DNA of 52,809 bases from positions 1 to 52,809 of the forward strand of contig JADLDB010000040.1 of NCBI GenBank assembly GCA_020846875.1. The letters are read 5' to 3'. Shown here in pieces: positions 14,554 through 22,539 of this stretch. The notes below the pieces were generated by a model. That model worked only from the letters and a program-made list of their open reading frames with translations, was not told the DNA's origin and searched no databases. Position numbers and translations under genes: made by a program. This stretch comes from Myxococcales bacterium. Lineage in GTDB: Bacteria; Myxococcota; Myxococcia; Myxococcales; Myxococcaceae. Position 1 is the first letter of the stretch, and the number at the start of each line of letters is the position of its first letter.

Positions 14554-14706
14554 ATGGATGGCGTCATCAAGGGATCCGACGTGGTCAGGCACGCGCGGCT
14601 GATCTGGCGCGAGTTCGGTTTTCGCGCGCTGATGAGCTGCGTTCGTGCCTGCGTGGTCGGCCCGCGCACCACCTTCCTCGACCTGATCTGGGAGAGACGC
14701 AAGTGA
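14554..14706 (+). CDS. Very small conserved-looking protein (50 aa)
   Basis: 50 residues from an ATG with a strong GGGAGG eight bases upstream; an in-frame GTG at 14521 would add 11 residues but has no ribosome site. The protein is basic and mostly helical ('VVRHARLIWREFGFRAL') and contains 'RTTFLDLIWERRK' at its end. No signal peptide. The stop overlaps the next GTG start by four bases. It is the first gene of a five-gene coupled set (14554-17358). I do not recognise the family; expression as a real protein is supported by ribosome site, coupling and G/C-ending codons. Confidence 0.6.
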   Translation: MDGVIKGSDVVRHARLIWREFGFRALMSCVRACVVGPRTTFLDLIWERRK

Positions 14707-15092
14707 ATGACAGCTTGAGCACCCAGGCGGCCACGCAGCTGGTCCCCGCGGGCTACGCAGAGAAGGCCATGGCCTCGCTGATGCAACTCCACAGCGAGCT
14801 GATGGACGAGAAGGAACGCCGCGTCGAGCTCTTCCGCCGGCTGATGGAGCGCGAGCAGGCGCTGGCCGAGCTCAAGATGTACGTGAAGGTGCTGGAGGAG
14901 AAGCTGACCGCCGCGCCGCCTCCGCGTGCCGAAGGGGCCGGCCCGCTGCCCGTCGCTCCGGTGCCGCCAGCCCCGCTGACGCCGCCTCCTCCGCCGATGG
15001 ACGCGCGCGCCCGGACCGTGGCCGCGGTGCGCCCGCCCGTGCCGCCGAGGGTCGGTGTTCGGTTGGGTCAGGACGGTTGGCGAACGTGGTGA
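14703..15092 (+). CDS. Coiled-coil protein with proline-rich tail
   Basis: 129 residues. Residues about 18-70 are a strongly charged helix with heptad character ('MQLHSELMDEKERRVELF', 'MEREQALAELKMYVKVLEEKL'), predicted coiled coil. The remainder is Pro/Ala-rich and probably disordered. No signal peptide or membrane span, so cytoplasmic. GTG start in a GTGA overlap with the preceding small gene, and a similar overlap with the next gene. Family unknown. A linker or adaptor role is only a guess from architecture. Confidence 0.65.
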   Translation: MNDSLSTQAATQLVPAGYAEKAMASLMQLHSELMDEKERRVELFRRLMEREQALAELKMYVKVLEEKLTAAPPPRAEGAGPLPVAPVPPAPLTPPPPPMDARARTVAAVRPPVPPRVGVRLGQDGWRTW

Positions 15093-15742
15093 AGCGCCCT
15101 CCTTTCGCGCTCCTCGCTCTGGCGGTCGCGCTGTGCGCCGCCGGCGCCCGAGCCGAGAGCAGGTCCATCGATGGCTGGGGGCGGATCACCGCCTTCGGGG
15201 GCTACCGGTACGTCCCCAACGGCTACTTCGCCGAGAAGGCCGCCGAGGCCGGCGCGCCGATGAAGAAGCCCTCGCCCGGTGGACCGCAGGGCGGGGCCAG
15301 CTTCGGCTACGGGGCCTTCTCCTTCCTCGAGGTCACCATCGATCTGCTGATCGGCTACGAGACCTTCGAGCTCGAAGGACAGGCGCCCTTCAGCTCGGTC
15401 ACCTACGGAGGCCTGCTGGGGGCGCGCTTCACCAAGCTCGACCTCCTCTTCACCGGCTTCGCCCCCTACGCGGGCGTGCAGGCTGGGCCGATCCTGTCGA
15501 TCGTCACCTCCAACTCGGCGCCGCAGCCCGAGAAGTTCCTGGGGGGGATCGCGATCAACGGCGGCTTCAACTACCGCTTCACCGAGCGCCTGGGCATCAA
15601 CCTCGACGTGCGGTGGATGTTCGCGCGCAACTACGTGGAGCCGATCGCCGGCTGTAATGTCGGAGGGCTGTGGGTGTCCCTGGGCTTCTCCGTCTTCTTC
15701 CCGCCGGCGCCGAAGGCGGATCTCGACGTCCCGGGCTTCTGA
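15089..15742 (+). CDS. Exported protein, probable outer-membrane beta-barrel
   Basis: 217 residues from the GTG at 15089, which overlaps the upstream stop (GTGA); a TTG at 15077 is an alternative. The first 20 residues are a signal peptide ('FALLALAVALCAAGARA', cleavage after ARA). The mature part has alternating hydrophobic and polar residues, many Gly and aromatic residues, and repeated strand-like stretches ('FSSVTYGGLLGARF', 'IAINGGFNYRFTERLGINLDVRWMF'), typical of a small outer-membrane barrel. It ends in 'VPGF'. It sits inside a five-gene coupled set, which suggests a joint envelope role. Specific function unknown. Confidence 0.7.
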   Translation: MKRPPFALLALAVALCAAGARAESRSIDGWGRITAFGGYRYVPNGYFAEKAAEAGAPMKKPSPGGPQGGASFGYGAFSFLEVTIDLLIGYETFELEGQAPFSSVTYGGLLGARFTKLDLLFTGFAPYAGVQAGPILSIVTSNSAPQPEKFLGGIAINGGFNYRFTERLGINLDVRWMFARNYVEPIAGCNVGGLWVSLGFSVFFPPAPKADLDVPGF

Positions 15743-15754
15743 TAAGCCGGGGCC

Positions 15755-16879
15755 ATGGCTGATTCGATCCCGGACGCGGCGAAGGCGCTCGAAGAGATCC
15801 GTCGAGAGGTCATCGAGTCGCGCAACATGACCATCAAGACGGACAACGCGCTCAAGTCGCTCCACGCGGAGCTCAAGAACGTGTCGAGCCGCCAGGACGC
15901 GTTCATGCGCCGCACCTGGTTCTCCACCGCAGCCGCCTACGCCGCCTTCACCGCGCTGTGCGTGGCGGGGGTGATCGCGATCTCAGGGGCGAGGGCGGCC
16001 AGCGCCGCCGCCGACAAGGAGCGCCTCGAGCAGCAGGTGGCCGGCCTGGAGAAGGCCATGGCCGCCCTCAAGGCCGAGGCCGCCGCGCAGGTGGCCGCCG
16101 AGCAGGGCGCGATGCAGGTCTACAAGATGATGACCAGCCTCCCGGGCGACGAGCGGCTCAAGGGCATCGACGCGCTGCAGAAGCTCGATCAATCGAAGCT
16201 CTCGGCCTTCACCCGCCTGGCCCTGCAGGATCGCGCGGCCTCGCTGCGGCTGGAGGTGGGCTCGGGGATCCTCGACAAGGGCAAGGCCGCCTTCCGCCGC
16301 CAGGACTGGGCCGAAGCGACCGCCCAGCTCACCCGCTTCCTCGCGATGGATCCGCCCGCCGAGGACGCGCTGGACGCCTCGTTCTTCCTCGGCAACGCGC
16401 TCTTCCAGGCGCGCAAGTTCGCCGAGGCGATCAAGCCCCTGGCCCGCTTCGTCGAGGGCGACAAGAAGGCCCGCACCCGCGACTTCGCGATGGTGCTGCT
16501 GTCGCAGTCGTACGACATGGCGGGCGATCGCGAGCAGGGGTTTCTGGTGGCGAAGGAAGCCCTGGCGGCCTACCCGGGCAGCGACTTCCGCGCTCAGCTC
16601 CAGGGCCGGGTGGCGAAGGGGACCGGGCAGGCGGCGCCCGCGCCCGCACCTCCCGCAGCCGCACCGCCGGGTGGAGCACCTGCCCCGGTGGCACCGAAGC
16701 CCGGCCCGGTGGCCGCTCCTCCAGTGCCCGGGCCCGGCACACCCGTGGCGGCCCCTCCGCCTGCCGCCGCGCCGGCTCCGGCAAAGTCCCCGCCCCCGCC
16801 GGCCAGGCCCGGGGCTGCGGCGCCGACCGCTCCCGCCCCCGGCAAGCCGGCCGCGCCGCCACCACCCGCGCCCCGATGA
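15755..16879 (+). CDS. Membrane-anchored TPR-like protein with Pro/Ala-rich C-terminus
   Basis: 374 residues, ATG start 12 bp after the previous gene. A cytoplasmic N-terminal helix (about 1-50) precedes a single membrane segment ('AAYAAFTALCVAGVIAI', about 57-75) and a coiled coil (85-120). TPR-like helices follow at about 165-285 ('AFRRQDWAEATAQLTRFLAMDP', split motif; 'ALFQARKFAEAIKPLARFV'). The last 75 residues are almost only Pro, Ala and Gly, like periplasm-spanning linkers such as that of TonB. Orientation with the TPR part in the periplasm is inferred. The stop overlaps the next start (ATGA). Function unknown; likely partner of the neighbouring outer-membrane protein. Confidence 0.75.
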   Translation: MADSIPDAAKALEEIRREVIESRNMTIKTDNALKSLHAELKNVSSRQDAFMRRTWFSTAAAYAAFTALCVAGVIAISGARAASAAADKERLEQQVAGLEKAMAALKAEAAAQVAAEQGAMQVYKMMTSLPGDERLKGIDALQKLDQSKLSAFTRLALQDRAASLRLEVGSGILDKGKAAFRRQDWAEATAQLTRFLAMDPPAEDALDASFFLGNALFQARKFAEAIKPLARFVEGDKKARTRDFAMVLLSQSYDMAGDREQGFLVAKEALAAYPGSDFRAQLQGRVAKGTGQAAPAPAPPAAAPPGGAPAPVAPKPGPVAAPPVPGPGTPVAAPPPAAAPAPAKSPPPPARPGAAAPTAPAPGKPAAPPPPAPR

Positions 16880-17358
16880 GCTCGATCGATCCGAAGGATC
16901 CCCGCTTCCGGCCCTTCCGAGCCGCCGCCTGGGCGCTCTACCTGCTGGTGGCGGTGGGGTTCTCTTTGCTCGTCATCTACAGCGTCTTCAAGTCCGTCTT
17001 CGCGATGACGCCTGAGCGCCCAGCGCCTGCCGGACAGCTCCTCTCGCTCGCCGAGTGCACCGGGAAGGCTCGGGCGCTGATCGACCGCCTCGAGCTCCAG
17101 CGCCGTGACTTCGCCGCGCCCGAGGCCACCCGGGCCGACCAGCGCTTCCTCGACTTCCGCGTCGGCTGGCTGAAGGAGAAGCGGGCGGTCGAGGCGCAGT
17201 GCGGCCTGTCGGAGCCGGGCCGGGAGAGGTTGTCTCGGGCCTTCGGCGAGCTCGAGCGGCTGATGGATCTCTACACGACGTCGGCGGTCCAGTACTCGGG
17301 CGCCGTGGCCCCGACGCTGGAGACGCTCAAGCGGGACCTGGACGAGGCCTCGAAGTAG
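16876..17358 (+). CDS. Single-pass membrane protein of unknown function
   Basis: 160 residues from the ATG at 16876, which overlaps the upstream stop (ATGA). After a short cytoplasmic N-terminus comes one membrane segment ('AAWALYLLVAVGFSLLVIYSVF', here trimmed: residues about 14-36). The rest is helical and charged, with two Cys ('LAECTGKARALID', 'EAQCGLSEPGRERL') that could pair in the periplasm. Last member of the five-gene coupled set; its stop is 10 bp from a convergent gene. I do not recognise the family. Confidence 0.7.
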   Translation: MSSIDPKDPRFRPFRAAAWALYLLVAVGFSLLVIYSVFKSVFAMTPERPAPAGQLLSLAECTGKARALIDRLELQRRDFAAPEATRADQRFLDFRVGWLKEKRAVEAQCGLSEPGRERLSRAFGELERLMDLYTTSAVQYSGAVAPTLETLKRDLDEASK

Positions 17359-17368
17359 GTGGCCAGCC

Positions 17369-19069
17369 TCAGCGGTCCGGCAGCACCACCGTGAAGCGCC
17401 CTGCGTCGTCTGCGACCGTCGAGCCGAGGAGGATCGCCGAGTCCTTGCCCTCCACCGGGGTGACGCGGAAGAAGCGCAGGGTGGAGTAGGGCACCGGGGA
17501 ACCCGGCTTGAGCGCGATGGTGCCGGTGATCCGCCCTGACACGGTGCGGCCGCGCGCCAGCCCGACGGTGGGGATCGTCTGCTGGGTGATGGGCTTGCCC
17601 TCGCTGTCGACGAGGCTCTTCACCGTGACGAGCCGGCTCGCCAGCGGCAGCTCAGCCGCCACGAACTCGAAGCGCCAGGTGGCCGGGTCCAGCTTGAGCT
17701 CGAAGCCGCCAGCGGAGTCCGTCAACACCTCCACCGGATCGAGGGGGAAGGGGCGCTCGCTGCCGGGCTCCGCGCTGGCTACGTGCTCCAGGGCGCGCAC
17801 GCCGACCAGAGGCGCGGGTGTTCCATCGGGCGACACCACCGTGCCCCGCACCGCCAGCCGCTGATCGCAGGTGACGGTGTCGACCCTCAGCTCTCCGGTG
17901 ATGGGATCCGCCGTCTTCGGATCGAGCTTCACACCCACCCGGGTGACCGCGGCATCGCTCATCGGTGGGGGGATCACGATCAGCGTCAGCGATTGATCGG
18001 GCGGGTGGGACAGCGTCCTCACCGTGAAGACGCCGTTCGAGTCGGTGAGGACCACCCGGCTGCGGTAGCGCCCGCCGCCCGTCACCGTGCCCTCCATCAG
18101 CACCTGCGCCTGGATCACCGCCGCGCCGGCCTGGTCGAGCACCTGCCCCTTCACCGTGAACGGCTCGCCGAAGTCGCCCAGTTCGAGGGTGAGGGTGTTG
18201 GGGAAGGGCGCCTCGACCAGGAAGGTCTTGGTGGGGGCGTCCGCGTTGGCTTCCCGCGGCGTGGCCACCAGCAGCGCCGCCGGCAGGTCCTTGGCGCGCG
18301 GGCCCAGGGTGATGGTGAAGTCGCCGCGGCTGCTGGCGGAGCCCGAGGACACCGGGAAGCGCTGAGACAGGGCCTCGCGGGTGTCGGGATCGAAGGCCTG
18401 CAGATCCATGGTGGTGGAGGTGAGCGCGATCTCCAGGTTGGGCACCTGGGTGGCGTCGATCTTCTTCACCAGCCGGCCGGACAGCGTCACGGCGCCCTCC
18501 ACGGCGGGGAAGGCGAAGGTGACGTCGGGGGCCATGAGGTCCGGCGAGGCCACCACGTCGCCCACGCTGGCCGGCGGCACGGAGGGATCGGACGGCCACG
18601 CGGAGAGGCGGTAGCGGCCGGCACCCACGCTCATCTCGAAGCGGCCGCGCTCCGGGCGCTCGAAGCGCTGCTCGAAGGGGCGGCTGATCCCCGGGATCAG
18701 CTCTGACTGGCCGACCGCCTTGAGGAGCACTGGCTCGGCGTAGAAGGTACGGTTGGTGGGATCGACGTTGCCGGTCTTCTCGCGCTGGAACTCGCCCGTC
18801 ACCAGCAGCGGCCCGCCGAGCTCGAAGTCGCGGCTCTTGCCCAGGGTGCCGTCGGCGATCGGAATGTCCCGGGCGTAGAGGCCACCCAGGGGATCCCCAC
18901 CCACCTCCACCACGATGCCCTTGCCCGGGTCGCCACACCCTTCGGCGAAGCAGAGCTGGCCCGAGCCGCACTCCTCGTTGGTGACGCAGGGCGCTACCGG
19001 GACCGATGGCGCGCCGCTCGCACAGGCGGCCAACAGCGCGGCGCAGGTGAAGGCGAGCGCGCGCTTCAC
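17369..19069 (-). CDS. Large lipoprotein with carboxypeptidase-regulatory-like (Ig-fold) domains
   Basis: 566 residues from a GTG at 19069 that overlaps the upstream lipoprotein stop (GTGA); the frame is open further upstream, inside that gene. The N-terminus is a lipoprotein signal with lipobox 'LLAAC', followed by a Cys-rich knot ('CVTNEECGSGQLCFAEGCGDPG') common in myxobacterial lipoproteins. The rest is beta-rich, with repeated units such as 'VKGQVLDQAGAAVIQAQVLM', 'FTVRTLSHPPD' and 'VRGTVVSPDGTPAPLVGV' that match carboxypeptidase-regulatory-like domains. Surface or periplasmic adhesion/structural role inferred. Forms a two-gene unit with the smaller lipoprotein. Confidence 0.8.
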   Translation of the reverse strand: MKRALAFTCAALLAACASGAPSVPVAPCVTNEECGSGQLCFAEGCGDPGKGIVVEVGGDPLGGLYARDIPIADGTLGKSRDFELGGPLLVTGEFQREKTGNVDPTNRTFYAEPVLLKAVGQSELIPGISRPFEQRFERPERGRFEMSVGAGRYRLSAWPSDPSVPPASVGDVVASPDLMAPDVTFAFPAVEGAVTLSGRLVKKIDATQVPNLEIALTSTTMDLQAFDPDTREALSQRFPVSSGSASSRGDFTITLGPRAKDLPAALLVATPREANADAPTKTFLVEAPFPNTLTLELGDFGEPFTVKGQVLDQAGAAVIQAQVLMEGTVTGGGRYRSRVVLTDSNGVFTVRTLSHPPDQSLTLIVIPPPMSDAAVTRVGVKLDPKTADPITGELRVDTVTCDQRLAVRGTVVSPDGTPAPLVGVRALEHVASAEPGSERPFPLDPVEVLTDSAGGFELKLDPATWRFEFVAAELPLASRLVTVKSLVDSEGKPITQQTIPTVGLARGRTVSGRITGTIALKPGSPVPYSTLRFFRVTPVEGKDSAILLGSTVADDAGRFTVVLPDR

Positions 19070-19629
19070 GGGCAAGGCTCCACCTTGACCACCCAGACGT
19101 TGAAGTCGGTGTACGCGGTGTCGGGCACCTCGGTGCCGTCCGGCAGGACGCGCTGATCGCGGAAGACGCTGGTGGGCGGCGCGTCGGGCGTGAACTCGCT
19201 GTCGGTGACCCACGCCTCGACGAGGTGCTCCTTCCCGTCCACCAGGGACGCGAGGAAGGTGAGCATGGCGTTGGGCGCCGTCACCTGGCGGGTGGTGCTG
19301 GTCCCTCCGAAGATCACCGCGCCGGTGAACACCGGGTTGGTGGGCGTCTGCTCGTAGGTGGCCGTCGGATCCACGTACCACTGGCTGCGGATCGGATCGC
19401 CCGTGTCTTCGTCCAACACCGTCATCGAGAACTCTGGCCGCAGGCAGGTCGGCCCGGGCGTGCCCACCTGAACGGTCGTCCGCCGCTGAGCAGGCTTGGC
19501 CGTCGGGGCCAGCACCCTCAGGGGACTGTTCTTCTTCGGTGGCAGATCCGGCAGCACGGTGTCGTCTTGCGGTATGAGGCAGGCGCCTTCCAGGAGCGCC
19601 ACAGCGCCGCATAGCAACAGCCGAGCCAT
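19066..19629 (-). CDS. Lipoprotein of unknown function
   Basis: 187 residues from the ATG at 19629, chosen because it places a lipoprotein signal at the N-terminus ('RLLLCGAVALLEGAC', lipobox Cys near residue 17); an upstream in-frame ATG at 19680 would bury it. The mature protein is beta-rich, with 'FSMTVLDEDTGDPIRSQWYVD' (trimmed) and 'DFNVWVVKVEPC' near the end. Translationally coupled to the downstream carboxypeptidase-regulatory-like lipoprotein, so the pair may act together at the cell surface. Family not recognised. Confidence 0.7.
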   Translation of the reverse strand: MARLLLCGAVALLEGACLIPQDDTVLPDLPPKKNSPLRVLAPTAKPAQRRTTVQVGTPGPTCLRPEFSMTVLDEDTGDPIRSQWYVDPTATYEQTPTNPVFTGAVIFGGTSTTRQVTAPNAMLTFLASLVDGKEHLVEAWVTDSEFTPDAPPTSVFRDQRVLPDGTEVPDTAYTDFNVWVVKVEPCP

Positions 19630-19676
19630 GAAGCCGCCGCCGCGGTTGGCTAGTGGTTTCAAGCCATTACGCAACG

Positions 19677-21557
19677 TCACGCCCCTTCGTACTCTGTCTC
19701 CGACGCCATGGTGCCGGGGCTCTTGTCGGCTTCGAGTTTTTCAAGGTGCCTGAAGATGGTGCGGGGGTCGACGCCGAGGTCCTTGGCCGTCTTGGTGCGG
19801 TTGCCGCCGTTCCGCTCCAGCACCTCGTTGATGTAGCGCTTCTGGAACTCCTCCTTGGCCAGGGCCAGCGGGAGGATGGGGGGCAGGTTCTCGGGCCTCA
19901 AGTCGAGATCCTCGGGCCCCAGCAGCGGCTTGTCGGCCAGCACCACCGCCTTCTTGATCCGGTTCTCCAGCTCACGAATGTTGCCCGGCCAGTTGTACTT
20001 CTTCATCGCCACCGTGCTGGCGGGGGTGACGCCGCGAGCCTTCGAGTTGAACTCCCGCGCGTACTTGTTGAGGAAGAAGCGCGCCAGCACCACGATGTCG
20101 TCGCCCCGATCCCGCAGGGGCGGCAGCTTCAAGGTGACGACGTTGATCCGGAAGTAGAGATCTTCCCGGAAGGTGCCCTTGCGCGTCTCCTCGTCGAGGT
20201 TCTTGTTGGTGGCGGCCACCACGCGGATGTCCACGGGCTCGGGCCGGTTGTCGCCCACCTTGTAGACGACCTTCTCCTGCAGCGCGCGCAACAGCTTCAC
20301 CTGCAGCTGCAGGGGCATCTCGCCGATCTCGTCGAGGAAGAGCGTGCCGCTGATCGCCGCCTGGAACTTCCCCATCTTGGTGGCGACGGCGCCGGTGAAC
20401 GCGCCCTTCACGTGGCCGAACAGCTCGCTCTCGAGCAGGTTCTCGGGGATCGCGCCGCAGTTGATCGAGATGAACGGGCCTTTGGCGCGCGGGCTGTGGC
20501 GGTGCAATTCCCTGGCGATCAACTCCTTGCCGGTGCCCGTCTCGCCGATCACCAGCACCGAGATGTCGGTGGGGGCGATCTTGTCGATGCGCTTGTAGAC
20601 GTCGCGCATCCCCTGGCAGGCGCCCACGATGTCCCCGTAGGTGTGCTCCTCCAGCCGCGTCTTCAAGGTGACGTTCTCCAGCTTGAGCTCGTTCACCAAC
20701 AGCGCGTTCTGCACCAGCAGCGAGGCCTGCGACGCGAAGATGGTCAGCGTGTCCAGCGCCTTCTGATCGAAGCGGTTCACCAGCCGGTCGTTGCCCAGGT
20801 AGATGAGGCCGAACAGCTCGCCCTTGTGCATCAGCGGCGCGCACATCACCGACAGGAGCTTCAGGTTCACCACCGACTCGGACGAGTTGAACTCCGGATC
20901 GTCCAGCGCGTCGGCGATGATCAGCGGCTTCTGCTGCGCGACCACCTTGGCGACGATGGAGTCGGACACCCGCTCGATCGCGTCCTCGATCGTCTCGCGC
21001 TGCACGTTGCGGGCGACCTTCACCCGCAGCTGGTTGGACTCCATGAGGATCAGGAAGCCCTTGTCGGCGCGGGCCACCTCGATGCACTCGTCCATCAGCG
21101 TCTCCAGCAGCTTGTCCAGGTCGTAGCTGGTGAGGAGGTGCTCGGAGAAGCGCGTCAAGCGGCGCAGCGCCGCCAGCTCGCGCCCGGGAATCCCCGGCTG
21201 CTCCTGGGTGGACGCGTCGGGGTTGTTGGAGTCGCCGCGGGAGAAGCGGGTGGCCAGCGCCGGCTGGGCCAGGGGCGCCTCGGCCAGGGAGAAGGTGAGC
21301 ACCGTGTCGCCCACCTTCACCACGTCGTTGGCCTTCAGCTCGTGCTCGTCGGTGGCCTTGTCGTTGACCTGGAACTTCGTCTCGCCGCCCACCTTGTACG
21401 AGACGCCGTCGAACATGATCGCGAAGGCCGTGTCGGGGACGTGCGCGTCCTCCAGCACGATGTCGTTGTCCGCGCCCCGGCCCAGGCTGGTGATCCGCTT
21501 GAGCAGGCTCACCGTGCGGGTCTTTCCATCGGGCGTCTTGATGGTGAGGCTGGGCAT
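19677..21557 (-). CDS. Sigma-54-dependent activator with degenerate FHA and GAF domains
   Basis: 626 residues. N-terminal FHA-like domain (1-95): 'SLGRGADNDIVLED' is kept, but the phosphothreonine-binding SRxH is replaced by Pro-Asp-Thr-Ala (41-44). GAF domain about 140-290. AAA+ domain about 310-555 with Walker A 'GETGTGKE' (338-345), the sigma-54-contact loop 'GAFTGA' (385-390) and 'GTLFLDEIGEMPL'. C-terminal Fis-type HTH at 575-615 ('NRTKTAKDLGVDPRTIFRHL'). It should open sigma-54 promoters from enhancer sites in response to a signal; FHA input usually comes from Ser/Thr kinases, and such a kinase gene lies two genes upstream. Targets unknown. ATG start. Confidence 0.95.
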   Translation of the reverse strand: MPSLTIKTPDGKTRTVSLLKRITSLGRGADNDIVLEDAHVPDTAFAIMFDGVSYKVGGETKFQVNDKATDEHELKANDVVKVGDTVLTFSLAEAPLAQPALATRFSRGDSNNPDASTQEQPGIPGRELAALRRLTRFSEHLLTSYDLDKLLETLMDECIEVARADKGFLILMESNQLRVKVARNVQRETIEDAIERVSDSIVAKVVAQQKPLIIADALDDPEFNSSESVVNLKLLSVMCAPLMHKGELFGLIYLGNDRLVNRFDQKALDTLTIFASQASLLVQNALLVNELKLENVTLKTRLEEHTYGDIVGACQGMRDVYKRIDKIAPTDISVLVIGETGTGKELIARELHRHSPRAKGPFISINCGAIPENLLESELFGHVKGAFTGAVATKMGKFQAAISGTLFLDEIGEMPLQLQVKLLRALQEKVVYKVGDNRPEPVDIRVVAATNKNLDEETRKGTFREDLYFRINVVTLKLPPLRDRGDDIVVLARFFLNKYAREFNSKARGVTPASTVAMKKYNWPGNIRELENRIKKAVVLADKPLLGPEDLDLRPENLPPILPLALAKEEFQKRYINEVLERNGGNRTKTAKDLGVDPRTIFRHLEKLEADKSPGTMASETEYEGA

Positions 21558-21576
21558 TCGAGAAGTCCTCTCTTCT

Positions 21577-22539
21577 TCAGAAACCGAGCTGCACGCCGGC
21601 GCCGAGGCCGCCGTGGGTGGGGAAGATCTGCAGCCGCGCGCCGGGGGACGGGGACGGCTGGGGGCCTTTGAGCTCCTGCGTCTCGGTGACGATCGTGGGC
21701 TGGTGGTGGAACAGGGCCTCGATGATCCCCAGCGCCCACAGCGAATAGAAGCCGATACCCGAAGACACCTTGAGGGCCCGCCACACGTCGGCCTCGGTCT
21801 GCCGCGAGGGGGGAATGCGGTTGACCGTGACCGAGAACAGGCCCGTGCCGTCGGCGGTCAGCCGATCGTTCCAGGTGTACGTGTACGGCTCGAACAGCGC
21901 CCCCAGCGCGAAGTACGAGATGATGCTCACCGCCGCCAGGACGCCTTCGGACACCGCGAACGCCACGCCCCAGCCGGTGCGCCCCTGCTGGAACTGCCCG
22001 GCCCCGAAGGGGATGAAGTTCACCACCAGGGACTGGGTCTTCACCGTCCGCACCGTCACGGACTGAGACAGGTTCTCCATCCGCCGGCGCCGCTCCTCTT
22101 CTTCCTTGAGCAGCCGCTCGCGCTCGGCCTGGGCGCGCCGCTCCTGCTCGAGCCGCAGGGCGATCTGCTGCCGTACCAGATCCAGCTGGGACTGGCTGTC
22201 CTTCTTCACCTGCTCGAAGAGGCGGATCGCCGGCGGCGCCACCGCGAAGGGATCGAGCACGTAGTCGGGGTTGAGCAGCAGCAACTGGAGGAACTGGGCC
22301 TTCGCCGCGCTGAGGTCGCCCAGGTTGAAGGCCGACAGGCCGCCCAGCTTGAGCAGCTCGATCCGCTGGGCGTCGGTGAAGTTGGTGCCGCGCATGGCGT
22401 TGCCCACCCGCGCCAGGGCCTCGGCGTACTTCCCTGCGTCGTACAGCGAGCGGCTCACCTCCAGCTCGCGCTCCGGCGCCACCTGCGCGGAGGCCGCCCA
22501 CGGGACGATCACCAGCGCCAGCACCAGCGCCCGGGTCAC
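21577..22539 (-). CDS. Exported TPR/coiled-coil membrane protein
   Basis: 320 residues from a GTG at 22539, overlapping the kinase gene stop (GTGA). Signal peptide ('ALVLALVIVPWAASA'), then a TPR-like stretch ('YDAGKYAEALARVGNAM', 'LLLLNPDYVLDPFAVAPPAIRLFEQVKKD' trimmed), a highly charged coiled coil (about 120-160, 'RLEQERRAQAERERLLKEE'), and then hydrophobic segments around 'FIPFGAGQFQQG' and 'VSEGVLAAVSIISYFALGALF'. The GAGQFYQG-like motif is found in exported proteins of myxobacteria (from memory). It lies between the kinase and the sigma-54 activator genes. Function unknown; possibly the envelope arm of that signalling unit. Confidence 0.75.
   Translation of the reverse strand: MTRALVLALVIVPWAASAQVAPERELEVSRSLYDAGKYAEALARVGNAMRGTNFTDAQRIELLKLGGLSAFNLGDLSAAKAQFLQLLLLNPDYVLDPFAVAPPAIRLFEQVKKDSQSQLDLVRQQIALRLEQERRAQAERERLLKEEEERRRRMENLSQSVTVRTVKTQSLVVNFIPFGAGQFQQGRTGWGVAFAVSEGVLAAVSIISYFALGALFEPYTYTWNDRLTADGTGLFSVTVNRIPPSRQTEADVWRALKVSSGIGFYSLWALGIIEALFHHQPTIVTETQELKGPQPSPSPGARLQIFPTHGGLGAGVQLGF

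Noticed and set aside
19653-21671. Plus-strand open frame of over 600 codons opposite the sigma-54 activator
   Set aside because: Mirror of a gene with intact AAA+ and HTH motifs; composition typical of a shadow frame.
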